Below, one piece after another: positions 54,347-63,992 of a stretch of 64,000 nucleotides of DNA (position 1 is the first letter of the stretch; each line of letters starts with the position of its first letter). The notes beneath the pieces are model-generated. The model had not been told where the DNA came from and made no database searches. It saw only the letters and a program-made list of their open reading frames with translations. The stretch is from Dyella monticola. GTDB lineage: Bacteria; Pseudomonadota; Gammaproteobacteria; Xanthomonadales; Rhodanobacteraceae. The DNA lies in contig NZ_QRBE01000016.1 of the NCBI RefSeq assembly GCF_003363155.1, forward strand, positions 19,810 to 83,809, in the 5' to 3' direction. A program made the translations under genes and the position numbers.

Positions 54347-54862
54347 AGAGGACTCCTGGGCCGCTGGAGAAAAGCGGCAAAATAGGCAGCAGCCGGAGGG
54401 AGTCCCATGCGCGATGGAATCGGTGACGCACCGAGCCAACGGCAAATCGGGCAATTCCAAGAAAATCGCCGTTACTGCGGTCGACTTTCATCATTGGATC
54501 AATCCAATGTCGATGGTGGCTGGCCGGGCCAACGCCGATCCTCGGACCCCATCCTTGGAAATATACAAAGATGAGAACGGCGTTCAAGTCGAACGCTAAC
54601 GATTCGATGCGGCATTGCATTATTTTTTTCAGAGTCCTTCAATGGCACGGTGCTTGCTTGGCGTTTAACTATTCGCGGCAACACGTCACGCAAGGAAAAC
54701 GTCGTCCTCTTTGTGGCGACTAGATTTCTAGCTTGCGTCGACACATCCACAGTCTTGAGGCCTCCAGGTATCCCGTATCAACGTATAGTCTGGTGCTCTT
54801 TCTCGCAGCTGGATACTCTTCTCACACGCGTCAGAGAACGTTGCACCGAGGAGACTAGGGCA
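54347..54862. other. Divergent promoter region between the decarboxylase and efflux operons
   Basis: 516 bp with no supported gene. An AT-rich tract at 54617-54640 fits promoter DNA. No clear LysR or other operator was identified by eye. Confidence 0.4.
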
Positions 54863-55171
54863 ATGATCGGCACGGGATCGGCAGCCTTGCGAGACGTATG
54901 GTCTGGCCTTCGCCGCTTAGGGCGACTCTTGCCCGCCTTGGGCGCGATAGCCGGTTGCTCAACGAGCTCGGCGCCAGCGGTCATTCTGTTCGGCGCATAT
55001 TTTCCCGATTGGCTAGTCTTTGCGATTTTGACGATCGTAATCGCAATCGTTGCTCGTATCGTCTTCGGGCTCGCTGGATTGGCACAGTCCGTGCCATTTC
55101 CGCTTTTCACCTTTGTCGCCATCGGCATCCTTGTCGCCGGTGCGTTCGACCTTCTATGGCTGGATCGCTGA
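54863..55171 (+). CDS. ytcA: YtcA-family small lipoprotein
   Basis: 102 residues from the ATG at 54863 (GAGGAG upstream). A lipobox-like LGAIAGCS is followed by APAVILFGAYFPDWLVFAIL and two membrane segments ending LVAGAFDLLWLDR. This is the YtcA pattern, a small membrane lipoprotein that heads the ytcA-mdtNOP operon in E. coli. Its function is unknown. It overlaps mdtN by 16 bp. The longer frame from 54650 is not used. Confidence 0.78.
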   Translation: MIGTGSAALRDVWSGLRRLGRLLPALGAIAGCSTSSAPAVILFGAYFPDWLVFAILTIVIAIVARIVFGLAGLAQSVPFPLFTFVAIGILVAGAFDLLWLDR

Positions 55172-56220
55172 TGCGCGCGGCCGGCGAGCAAAATTCCACG
55201 CGCCGAGCAAAGCTGCTGGCGCTGATCGTGATCGTGGCCGCAATCGTCATGGTAGCGGTCGTCCTATCGCGCGCCACGCGTAATCCCTCTACCGATGCCG
55301 CTTCCATTGATGCGGACGTCGTTCACGTCGCTGCCGAGGTGGGCGGCCGCGTCATCAAGCTCGGCGTAACCGAAAACGTTACGGTGAAGCAGGGCGATTT
55401 GCTGTTCCAGATCGATCCCGAACATTATCGCGACGCGGTTGCGCAAGCGCGCGCCGATCTGGCTCTTGCCGAAGCTGCGCTTGACACCGAGCGCCGCATC
55501 GTTTCCACGCAAAGCTCAAACGCTGTCATTGCCGCCGAACAAACACGCAAGGCTGCGCAGAACGAGGAACTCGCACGGCGTACCGTTGACCGCCTTCGCC
55601 CACTTGCTCAAGATGGCTATATTCCGGAACAGCAGCTCGACCAGGCCGAAGTTGCCTACCGCGACGCCGCCAAGTCGCTTAATCAGGCACAAGAGCAACA
55701 AGCGGCCGCCAAGAACGCCGTCGACACGACGGCTGGTGCAGAGGCCACCGTGCAAGCGCGCCGCGCCGCACTGGCCATCGCCGAACGGGCCCTGCGAGAC
55801 ACCACGGTGCTCGCTCCTCATGATGGTCGTGTCGTCGGACTCAGCGTTGTCAGCGGCGAGATCGTCGCGCCATCTCAATCGTTGTTTACGTTGATCGCAT
55901 CGGATGAGTGGTACTCCGTCGGAAACTTTCGCGAAACAGTGCTCAAGCATGTCAAAGTCGGCGACTGTGCAACAGTCTACTCGATGATCGATCGGTCCCG
56001 GCCGATGCGAGGAACCGTGACGGGAATTGGATCTGGCGTACTCGATACCGAGCGAGTCGATGTCCCTCACGGACTTCCATATGTCGAACGCTCGCTCAAC
56101 TGGGTTCGTGTGTCACAACGCTTCCCGGTACGCGTAAAGCTGGAAAGTCCGCCGGAAGATCTGGTGCGCCTGGGCGCAAGTGCCATCATTGAGGTCGATC
56201 ATGGCGTCGCTTGTCGGTGA
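55156..56220 (+). CDS. mdtN: HlyD-family efflux adaptor, MdtN-like
   Basis: 354 residues. The ATG at 55156 is used; one at 55171 overlaps the ytcA stop (TGATG) and is also possible. One N-terminal membrane segment (AKLLALIVIVAAIVMVAVVL), a lipoyl-like half (VHVAAEVGGRVIKLGVTENV), a coiled-coil hairpin (about residues 95-230), then a second half lipoyl (DTTVLAPHDGRVVGLSVVSG) and a beta barrel. It should link the inner-membrane pump and the outer-membrane channel. Confidence 0.88.
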   Translation: MAGSLMRAAGEQNSTRRAKLLALIVIVAAIVMVAVVLSRATRNPSTDAASIDADVVHVAAEVGGRVIKLGVTENVTVKQGDLLFQIDPEHYRDAVAQARADLALAEAALDTERRIVSTQSSNAVIAAEQTRKAAQNEELARRTVDRLRPLAQDGYIPEQQLDQAEVAYRDAAKSLNQAQEQQAAAKNAVDTTAGAEATVQARRAALAIAERALRDTTVLAPHDGRVVGLSVVSGEIVAPSQSLFTLIASDEWYSVGNFRETVLKHVKVGDCATVYSMIDRSRPMRGTVTGIGSGVLDTERVDVPHGLPYVERSLNWVRVSQRFPVRVKLESPPEDLVRLGASAIIEVDHGVACR

Positions 56221-58093
56221 GCATGCAGTGCGAACGATCCAGGCTCGGTTGTCGGAAGTTGTCGCGCGCACGCCAGGGCGTGCTGAATTCACATTCCGCC
56301 TGGCATTGATCTGCGCGCTGACAACATGGGTAGCACAGTCGTACGAGCTGCCAGACGTGGCGCTATCGGCTTATGTCGTGTTCTTCATGAATAAGCCGGA
56401 TCGAATGGGTAGTGTGGTCACCAGTGTATTGTTGGCCCTCGTAGTCAGCATTCTTATCGGCCTGCTCATACTCATCGCCGGCGTGGTGCTGGATGTCCCT
56501 GCGCTGCGGGTGGCAATGATGACAGCCTTGTCGCTGTGGCTGTTGTTTCTCGCTTCTGCCAGTAAGCTCAAGCCATTGGCGGCAACCATTGCGCTGATCG
56601 TCGTTTATGCGCTGGCTGTGATGGGCAATGCGCCGAATGGTGAGTTGGCGACGCGGGCATTGCTCTATATCTGGCTCGTGATTGGCATTCCTGCAGGCCT
56701 ATCCGTCGCCGTCAATCTCCTGATCGGACCTGCTCCCAGGCGACTGGCAGAGCGTGACATCGCATTGCGACTGCGTGCGGCGCGAGACCTTATGGAAGCG
56801 CCGGACATTTTCACGCGGCAATGCATCGCAACCCTGCGCCGGCAGGGCGATGCGGCTATTCAAGGGCATCTGCGATTGGCGTTGCTGGAAAAGACATCCT
56901 CACGCGCGGACGTGTCGGCGCTTCAGCAAGCCGCCCGCTCTGCTGACGCTTTATTGATGTTGAGCGAGGCGATCGACTGTTCACCCGATCTATCCAACAG
57001 TTGGCGTCACGCTGCCGCAGTAACGTTGGGCGATATGGCGTCGATTCTCGACAGGCACCTTTATCCGGCCGATATCGAACCGGTGCATGCGTTTGAAAAA
57101 CCACTCGTGCAGCCGTTATTCTCATTGATTGCCGACTTCAATGCAGTGCTGGCGAACTTTGCGGTTGCTCAGTCGTCATCAGAGAAAACGGCCGCGAAGG
57201 AAAAGAGTGGTTTCTTTGCAGCGGATGCGCTCACCAATCTCGAGCATGTCCGGTTTGCACTCAAAGTCACGATCGCAGCCATGATCTGCTATCTCTTCTA
57301 CTCCATGACCGACTGGCAGGGAATTCATACCTGTCTCCTTACTTGCTATATCGTTTCGCTCGATACGACAGCGGAAACGATTGAGAAGCTATCGCTGCGC
57401 ATCGCCGGTGCATTGGTCGGTGCTGCGGCCGGGTTGGCTGCAATTGTTTGGCTGACGCCGTCCATCGATCGAATCGGTGGATTGTTGATGCTGGTGTTTG
57501 CCGGCGGATTGGCCGGTGGCTGGATCGCTACGGGCGGTCCGCGCATCGCCTATGCTGGATTTCAACTCACCTTTGCGTTTTTCCTCTGCATACTTCAGGG
57601 TTCGACGCCGGGTTTCGACTTGACGGTGGCGCGCGATCGCGTGATCGGCATTTTGCTGGGCAACGTGGCGGTTTATTTGATCTTTATTTCCATCTGGCCG
57701 GTCAGCATCGCACGCCGCATCGATCCTGCGATCTCCGCGGTGCTGCGCAAGCTCGCCCGTATTGCCGAGCTTGCGCAGCAAGTCGAACGCCGAAACGCAC
57801 TATCAAAGGCCCATGGGTCTATCGCAAAAGTCGAGACCGATCTTGCGATGGCCTACTACGAACCTGCATGGCTGCGGCCGCGCGAGGATTGGTTCAAGCG
57901 GCGGAAGACGTTGTTAGCCGGTATCCCTTCATTCGAATTGACGCTGTTGACCGCGGACGAGCGCGCCACACTCGATACGATAGCCGCGCGTCTCGATCAG
58001 ATGGCAAAGGCCGTCGATGATGGAGAGCCGCCCGTCCTCCCTGCAGATCCACAGAGCAGGGGGCACGGATTGGAGGACGACGTTGCGCACTAG
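56201..58093 (+). CDS. mdtO: FUSC/aromatic-acid-exporter-type inner-membrane protein, MdtO-like
   Basis: 630 residues from the ATG at 56201 (GAGG 6 nt upstream, overlapping mdtN by 20 bp). Two halves of membrane helices (for example VVTSVLLALVVSILIGLLIL and LRIAGALVGAAAGLAAIVWL) flank a long soluble region. This is the FUSC-type layout of MdtO and the AaeB exporters. It is the inner-membrane pump part and possibly proton-coupled. The substrate is unknown; puromycin and dyes are reported for the E. coli system. Confidence 0.85.
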   Translation: MASLVGEHAVRTIQARLSEVVARTPGRAEFTFRLALICALTTWVAQSYELPDVALSAYVVFFMNKPDRMGSVVTSVLLALVVSILIGLLILIAGVVLDVPALRVAMMTALSLWLLFLASASKLKPLAATIALIVVYALAVMGNAPNGELATRALLYIWLVIGIPAGLSVAVNLLIGPAPRRLAERDIALRLRAARDLMEAPDIFTRQCIATLRRQGDAAIQGHLRLALLEKTSSRADVSALQQAARSADALLMLSEAIDCSPDLSNSWRHAAAVTLGDMASILDRHLYPADIEPVHAFEKPLVQPLFSLIADFNAVLANFAVAQSSSEKTAAKEKSGFFAADALTNLEHVRFALKVTIAAMICYLFYSMTDWQGIHTCLLTCYIVSLDTTAETIEKLSLRIAGALVGAAAGLAAIVWLTPSIDRIGGLLMLVFAGGLAGGWIATGGPRIAYAGFQLTFAFFLCILQGSTPGFDLTVARDRVIGILLGNVAVYLIFISIWPVSIARRIDPAISAVLRKLARIAELAQQVERRNALSKAHGSIAKVETDLAMAYYEPAWLRPREDWFKRRKTLLAGIPSFELTLLTADERATLDTIAARLDQMAKAVDDGEPPVLPADPQSRGHGLEDDVAH

Positions 58094-59600
58094 TATCGCC
58101 GCGCTGTTGACTTTGTCGCTGTGCGGATGCGCCACTTCCGCATTGCGCATGGCACCTTCTGCGCCGGACCGTCCGTGGACGCCGACCGTCGATGCGTCCG
58201 GCGCGCTGACTGCCGCACCCGCGTCAGAATCGACTCCGCCATCGCAAAGTTATGTATTGCCGCCCAATCCGGGTGCTGCAACGTTTGGGGCCACAACCAT
58301 CGATTCCGCACGGATTTACGACCTGGCAGACCTCATTGATCTGGCGGAAAGCAACAATCCCGAAACCCGCATTGCTTGGAATGAAGCGCGTAACGCCGCG
58401 CTTACCGCCGGCATCGCACGCAGCGCTTATCTGCCGCGCATCAGCGCCACCGCATTGGGTGCAAGGCAGACCGAGAATGGACGAAGTTCGGTGCTGGGCG
58501 CTCAGGCCAACCAGAACAACTCGTTTACCGGCGGCATAGCGGTGCTATCGGTCGAATGGTTGCTGTTCGATTTTGGTGAACGTCGTGCACTCGTAGCCGC
58601 TGCTGATCAAGGTGCGGTGATCGCCGATATTGGATTCACGGGCGCACATCAGAAGTTGATCCACGCGGTCAGTGTGGCTTTTTATGCTTATTCCGCGGCT
58701 TGTGCTCGCGCCGAAAGTACCCAAGCCTCGCTCAAGGATGCAAAGGACATTGAATTGGCCGCCGAAAGCCGCAAAAAACACGGCGAGGGGACCGTTGTCG
58801 AAGTGGCGCAGGCGCGGCAGCTCACAGCACAAGCGGAGTTGGCCAAAGTCGACGCCGATGGCGACAAGTCGAATGCTTATTTGGCGCTACTTTCGGCGAT
58901 CGGTGTATCGCCGCTCTCGCACATTCAAATCGCCGATGTCTCCCAGCGGCCGTTGCCTTCTGGTCTTGATCAGCCCGTCGATCGCGTGCTGTCGGACGCA
59001 TTGCAGCGACGTCCCGATGTGCTTGCCGCCATCGCTCAGCAGAAGGCGGCCGACGCCGGCGTCCGCGCCGCTAAAGCTGATTTTCTACCTAAGTTTTTCG
59101 TCTCCGCTTCGGGTACGCACGCCAGTGGCAATGTTGATCTCTCAGCAGTGCCTGCGGTCGGCGATCAAGCGCCCACTGTCAATCTGTCGAACCACCACTG
59201 GGGCGCAACCGTCATCGTTGGCGTAACCATTCCTCTCTATAATGGCGGAGTACGCAATGCAGCATTGGCGCAAGCACGCAACCGTGCGGACTCTGCAGCC
59301 GAAGCGCTGGATCGCGTCAAGCTCGATGCAGCTCAGGAAGTGGTAATGGCCGATTCGAAGTTGCACACCAGCCTTGCTGCCGTCTCGGCCACACGTGCGC
59401 TCCTCGATGCCTCTGAGGTAACCTATGATGCGGCGTTCGCGGCATTTCGGCGTGGCGTAGGATCATCCACCGACATATTGGTGGCCGAACGCCAGCTGCT
59501 TGAAGCGCGCAACGCGGCTGTAGACGCGCATAGCGCAGCACTTTCTGCGGCGGCGACGCTAGCTTTGGCCTGCGGAAGTCTGGGACAAGCACCAAACTAA
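58017..59600 (+). CDS. mdtP: Outer-membrane TolC-like efflux channel, MdtP-like
   Basis: 527 residues, starting inside mdtO (77-bp overlap). A lipoprotein signal ends at LTLSLCGCA. The two long repeats of the TolC-type family are visible (about 95-300 and 310-515), with IARSAYLPRISATALGARQT, AEAALDRVKLDAAQEVVMAD-like helices and SSTDILVAERQLLEARNAAV. It completes the ytcA-mdtNOP operon as the outer-membrane exit duct. Confidence 0.87.
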   Translation: MMESRPSSLQIHRAGGTDWRTTLRTSIAALLTLSLCGCATSALRMAPSAPDRPWTPTVDASGALTAAPASESTPPSQSYVLPPNPGAATFGATTIDSARIYDLADLIDLAESNNPETRIAWNEARNAALTAGIARSAYLPRISATALGARQTENGRSSVLGAQANQNNSFTGGIAVLSVEWLLFDFGERRALVAAADQGAVIADIGFTGAHQKLIHAVSVAFYAYSAACARAESTQASLKDAKDIELAAESRKKHGEGTVVEVAQARQLTAQAELAKVDADGDKSNAYLALLSAIGVSPLSHIQIADVSQRPLPSGLDQPVDRVLSDALQRRPDVLAAIAQQKAADAGVRAAKADFLPKFFVSASGTHASGNVDLSAVPAVGDQAPTVNLSNHHWGATVIVGVTIPLYNGGVRNAALAQARNRADSAAEALDRVKLDAAQEVVMADSKLHTSLAAVSATRALLDASEVTYDAAFAAFRRGVGSSTDILVAERQLLEARNAAVDAHSAALSAAATLALACGSLGQAPN

Positions 59601-59677
59601 GCATTCTCCAGCGTAACTGTGGCATCCATTTTCATGTCTGTCATGCATGACAATGCCAATACCTACAAGAGGATCAA

Positions 59678-60106
59678 ATGATCGATCACGTCTACATCTC
59701 CGTCACCAACATCGATAAGTCACTAACGTTCTATTCTTCAGCCTTGAAACCGCTAGGCTGGAAGGTGTTCGGCAACTACGATTCTGCCTCAGGCCCCGAA
59801 GGCGTTCCTGATCTTTACGGAATCGGAGACGATATGTACGGCAACGGAAAGGCCGTCGGATCAAGCGTCTGGCTACGTCAACGCAAGGTCGGCGAGACCG
59901 GGCTCTACCTCGGGATCGTTTGCGACACAAACGAACTGGTCGATGCCGCCTACGCAGCTGCCATCAAGGCCGGTGGCACCGATGAAGGTAAGCCAGCAGA
60001 TCGCACCTATTTCGCCCACGGCTACTACGCTGCCAACGTCGCCGACTTCGACGGCAACCGCATTGAGTTCGTACATAAAGCGTGGAACCCGAAGCGGCAC
60101 GTATAG
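59678..60106 (+). CDS. VOC superfamily (glyoxalase-like) protein
   Basis: 142 residues, GAGG upstream of the ATG. The first half has MIDHVYISVTNIDKSLTFYS and SALKPLGWKVFGNY. The second has ELVDAAYAAAIKAGGTDEGK and YYAANVADFDGNRIEFVHKA, with metal ligands His (MIDHVYI) and Glu (NRIEF) in usual places. It follows the efflux operon by 77 bp. The substrate is unknown. Confidence 0.85.
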   Translation: MIDHVYISVTNIDKSLTFYSSALKPLGWKVFGNYDSASGPEGVPDLYGIGDDMYGNGKAVGSSVWLRQRKVGETGLYLGIVCDTNELVDAAYAAAIKAGGTDEGKPADRTYFAHGYYAANVADFDGNRIEFVHKAWNPKRHV

Positions 60107-60329
60107 CGATCGCAATAGGAGAGGATTGCCTTTTATCGCTCCCATCATCATCTGGCAGGCTGATCTCTAACGTAACGTCCAGTTTCGACATGACACGGAT
60201 GTTTGCCGTGGCGCGCAAGGGCAGGGCGATTAGAGCCGGTTATCACGGGTAGGGCAGCCGTGATCGACTCACACTACGCGCATCAACTTGACCTCAATAA
60301 AAGTGTTCTCAACAGCCTGCTAAATGCAG

Positions 60330-60845
60330 TTACCCGGCAGGCTTCGGTCGTTTCCCAGGAACGCCGTCAAACCAATTCCAGAATTCGTCGTCCCAATCCA
60401 GTTCCGGCAGCATATAAATTTGCGTCTTTCCTGTCACGGTTACTTGGGACGCGCCAGAACGACGATACTCGATCATGACCCTCGGCCCCCACCTGGTCTG
60501 GCGCAGGTCACAGCGGACGACATCTTGGCGCTGGATGGACGTTGTTCGCGAGAACTGCCGAATCATCGAGATTGATGTCGCAGTTAGTTCTATCTCTAGC
60601 GGAAGAGCGCTCCTACCGAAAGCCGCCAAGAGGGCAAATTGAAATAAGGCCTCTAAGAATTCGCCAAGGGGTTGGCCGCCGCTTCCTTCAAGCAAACGAA
60701 ATATCGATGTGCAAGCACAAGAAAAGACAACGATGATCACTATACGAGCCATAATGGCGCTAATCCCTCGCCAGCGATAACTGCGCGGATACAAGTCCGG
60801 GTCGAAGCTGCTTTTTTCCTGGGATGCGTAGCTAAACTTTTCCAT
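60330..60845 (-). CDS. Small membrane protein of unknown function
   Basis: 171 residues from the ATG at 60845 (GAGG close upstream; the longer frame to 60911 is not supported). One or two N-terminal membrane segments (IMARIVIIVVFSCACTSIFR, LFQFALLAAFG) precede a soluble beta-rich part (LPLEIELTATSISMIRQFSR, GPRVMIEYRRSGASQVTVTG). The layout resembles small PH-like-domain membrane proteins, but no family match is firm. Confidence 0.6.
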   Translation of the reverse strand: MEKFSYASQEKSSFDPDLYPRSYRWRGISAIMARIVIIVVFSCACTSIFRLLEGSGGQPLGEFLEALFQFALLAAFGRSALPLEIELTATSISMIRQFSRTTSIQRQDVVRCDLRQTRWGPRVMIEYRRSGASQVTVTGKTQIYMLPELDWDDEFWNWFDGVPGKRPKPAG

Positions 60846-61054
60846 GAAACCTCGCCGCTCATCATCGAATAGTAGGCATTTTATACTTCGGCTCGCTTCG
60901 GAAGCGAACACGACGTCCCCCCAGTTTTGAGTAGCGCGTCGGTTTAGAGTCCGGAGTTACTGTCTGCGCGGGAGTTGACAGCGTGGGAGGTCTTCGAGGT
61001 TTGCCTGCTAGGCCGCTGGTCGTTACGGATTACCGTGGCTTACCAAGTGACAGC

Positions 61055-62920
61055 TCACCGATATCCCTGCGCCTGCAACGAGAACAGATGTGCGTAGTGG
61101 CCGTCCTCGGCCATCAACTGCTCATGATTGCCACGTTCGATGATGCGGCCGTCCTGGATCACGACGATCTGGTCGGCCATGCGCACGGTGGAAAAGCGAT
61201 GCGATATGAGGATGGCGATGCGGCCGCCGGAGAGCTCGCGGAAGTGTTCGAATATGGTGGCCTCAGCCTGCGCGTCCATCGCGGCGGTGGGTTCATCCAG
61301 CGCCAGGATGTCGGCGCGTGAGCGCATGAAGGCGCGGGCCAGGGCGATCTTCTGCCATTGCCCGCCAGACAGCTCGCGCCCGTCGTTGAACCATTTGCCC
61401 AGTGGCGTCTCGAAGCCTGCCGGCAGGCTGTCGATGAAGTCGCTGGCCATGCCCTTGTCGCTGGCTTCGCGCCAGCGCGCTTCGTCATGGAAATGGGTGA
61501 CATCGCCGGCACCGACGTTCTCACCCACGCGCATCTGATAGCGGGCGAAGTCCTGGAAGATCACCCCGATGCGCTGCAGCAGGACGGATTCATCCCACTC
61601 GCGCAGATCGGTGCCGTCGAGCAGGATGCGGCCACTGTCAGGCGAGTACAGGCGCGTGAGCAGCTTGATCAGGGTGGTCTTGCCCGAACCGTTCTGGCCT
61701 ACCAGGGCCAACGATTCGCCGGGACGGATATGCAGGTCGATGTCGCGCAGTGCCGGTTCGCCGGCGCCGGGGTAGGTGAAACTGACCCGTTCGAAGCGGA
61801 TGCCGTCCTCTGGTGTGGCGCCATGCTGCACGGTGCCGGTGGCTGCGGGCACGGGCGTTTCCAGATACTCGTACAGCGTGGACAGGTAGAGGTTGTCTTC
61901 GTACATGCCGCCGATCGCCGACAGCATCGCCGACACCGCCGACTGGCCCTGACGGAACAGCGACAGATACATCGTCATCTGGCCCAGGGTGATGCGCGCC
62001 ATCACGGTGCTGGCGGCGATCCATGCGTAGGCGCCGTATAGCGCCAACGTGCCGAGCAGGCCCAGGCCGAAGCCCCAACTGTCGCGACGCACGGCCAGAT
62101 CGCGATCGGCGCGATACAACATGTGGAAGATGTCGCGATAACGCTGCAGGAACAAGGGGCCAAGGCCAAACAGCTTCACTTCCTTGGCGTGGTCCTCGCG
62201 GGCCAGCACGGTTTCCAGATACAGCTGCATGCGTGTTTCCGGAGAGCGCCAGCGGAACAGCCGGAACGCGTCGCCGGAGAATTTCGTCTCGGCGAAGAAT
62301 GATGGCAAGCCGGCCAGCAGCAGCACCGCTACCGCCCACGGCGAGAACTGAAACAGCAGGCTGCCGTAGCTGAGCAGCGAGATCGCGTTCTGGCCCAAGC
62401 CGAATGTTCGGGTGATCAGTGACAGCGGCCGACTCGACGCCTCGCGTCGCGCGCGGGTGAGCTTGTCGTAGAACTCCGAATCCTCGAAGTGCGCCAGTTC
62501 GAGTGTCAGCGCCTTTTCCAGGATCAACACATTGACGCGTTGGCCCAGTTGCGCACGCAGCAGCGACTGGCACAGCGACAGGCCGCGCTGTGCGCCGGCC
62601 ATCGCCGCCACCAGCACGCCCTCCAGCACCACCCATTCGAACACCGATCGCAGCGGGGCTGTTCCGTGCGCTGCCCACAACTTGCTAGCACCGAGCACGG
62701 CGTCGACAATGTGCGCGCCGACGTAGGCAATGCCAGCCGGTAGCAGGCCGGAGATAAGAGTGAGCAGGGCCAGCGCGATGGTCAGCGTGCGGCTGGTGCT
62801 CCAGACCAGTTCCAGCGCCCGTCCGCTGTACCGGAACACGCCCAGAAAACTTCGGGCGAGTTCTTTCGGTGTAGCGGCAGGGGCTGCGTTAGGCGGCACA
62901 GGGGAGGCGTCGTGAAGCAC
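61055..62920 (-). CDS. ABC exporter half-transporter
   Basis: 621 residues. Six-helix membrane domain in the first about 340 residues, then Walker A LVGQNGSGKTTLIKLL, Q-loop IGVIFQDFARYQ, signature ELSGGQWQKIALARAF, Walker B ILALDEPTAAMDAQ and the switch His in ILISHRFSTV. The IFQDFARYQM and SGGQWQKIA wording is typical of peptide and lanthipeptide exporters, but no peptide gene is nearby. Substrate unknown. Confidence 0.88.
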   Translation of the reverse strand: MLHDASPVPPNAAPAATPKELARSFLGVFRYSGRALELVWSTSRTLTIALALLTLISGLLPAGIAYVGAHIVDAVLGASKLWAAHGTAPLRSVFEWVVLEGVLVAAMAGAQRGLSLCQSLLRAQLGQRVNVLILEKALTLELAHFEDSEFYDKLTRARREASSRPLSLITRTFGLGQNAISLLSYGSLLFQFSPWAVAVLLLAGLPSFFAETKFSGDAFRLFRWRSPETRMQLYLETVLAREDHAKEVKLFGLGPLFLQRYRDIFHMLYRADRDLAVRRDSWGFGLGLLGTLALYGAYAWIAASTVMARITLGQMTMYLSLFRQGQSAVSAMLSAIGGMYEDNLYLSTLYEYLETPVPAATGTVQHGATPEDGIRFERVSFTYPGAGEPALRDIDLHIRPGESLALVGQNGSGKTTLIKLLTRLYSPDSGRILLDGTDLREWDESVLLQRIGVIFQDFARYQMRVGENVGAGDVTHFHDEARWREASDKGMASDFIDSLPAGFETPLGKWFNDGRELSGGQWQKIALARAFMRSRADILALDEPTAAMDAQAEATIFEHFRELSGGRIAILISHRFSTVRMADQIVVIQDGRIIERGNHEQLMAEDGHYAHLFSLQAQGYR

Positions 62921-63474
62921 GTGACGGGGCGCGAAGCTTTCGAAATGGGGGCCGTGTCGCCTCAGGCAAGCTTAGGCGTGTGATTGAACGCACGATAGGG
63001 CCACTGCCTGGCAACGTGCTGAAGAGTTTGTAGTCGGGCATGTCTTGCGATTAGCCTGTGTTATCGCGGGTGCCGGCCACTTAGTCCAGTACGCGACGGC
63101 CATAGCAAGAGCGTCAATGTGGTAACGGAGGCGGATCGTGATACGTGAAGTGACATCCCCTTCGCAATTAATTGCGCATTGGTTCGACTTCACTATCTGC
63201 GCGGCTCAGTTCGATGGAGGAGGACTCCATACAGCCGGGTAGGGCGCGGGTGCGAGGCGTCCGGCGTAAGATTTACGATCCGGTGCGACATGATGGGTTA
63301 CTACAACGTCGAGTTCACGGCCGAGGTAGAACATACGGCGAAGCTCGATTACATCCGGCAGGAGTGCCCACCTGGTGAGTGGATTTTCCTGGACACCTAG
63401 TCAGCGTCGGGCTCTTGAACGTAGCGTCAGTTGTCTATGGATGGCCGGCTTAACCAAAAAAATGAGGGGCGGAA
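62921..63474. other. Intergenic region, no supported gene
   Basis: 554 bp. A 36-codon frame at 63290-63400 (MMGYYNVEFTAEVEHTAKLD onward) has no ribosome site and no known family. Otherwise nothing recognisable. Confidence 0.35.
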
Positions 63475-63927
63475 ATGGATTCTTCGACGCAAACCATCAT
63501 ACGAGACGATTTCTTTACGGCGGCCAGAGAATGGTTAACCGATTCCTATCACGTCGAATATAGATACGTAGCTCGACAGGCAGGAGACCATGCCGAAGTG
63601 ATTCATGCATTGGTGATGTTCTACCCATGGATGACTAAGGAAGGTGACGTTGCAGACTTCGACTTTCATGTTAACGCAGGCGACTATGTTGTTGGCCAAA
63701 AAGTCTTCAGTTCGATGTCACTCATAGAATCGACGCGCATTTTGGAGGAGGCGTTAGACGGTGCTATCAATCTTCCTAGTTGGAAGGCATTCCTGACAGC
63801 CGCTAACGGCCGGTATCATTTTCTTCGTGGAGAGGCACGCAACATTTGGGTAAACATGATTCACCTTTCTGCTAGCGCACTGGGTGCTGACCAACATCAG
63901 AACCCAGAGCTGGCCCCGGAAAACTGA
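63475..63927 (+). CDS. Small protein of unknown function
   Basis: 150 residues with GAGGGGCGG before the ATG. MDSSTQTIIRDDFFTAAREW, then EVIHALVMFYPWMTKEGDVA and IESTRILEEALDGAINLPSW. No signal peptide or known domain. It is AT-richer than its neighbours. Possibly immunity-type by size, but this is a guess. Confidence 0.55.
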   Translation: MDSSTQTIIRDDFFTAAREWLTDSYHVEYRYVARQAGDHAEVIHALVMFYPWMTKEGDVADFDFHVNAGDYVVGQKVFSSMSLIESTRILEEALDGAINLPSWKAFLTAANGRYHFLRGEARNIWVNMIHLSASALGADQHQNPELAPEN

Positions 63928-63992
63928 ACAGCCCGATAGGTGGATTTCCTGCTCAATGAGGCGATGATAATCGCCGTAGAAGGAGCAGATCG

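Noticed and set aside
60889..60909. Possible third copy of the pepE-flanking hairpin repeat
   Set aside because: GCTCGCTTCGGAAGCGAAC shares the arms loosely but lacks the GGGTCG loop.
63290..63400. 36-codon frame before the last small gene
   Set aside because: No ribosome site and no known homology by eye; mentioned only in the intergenic entry.
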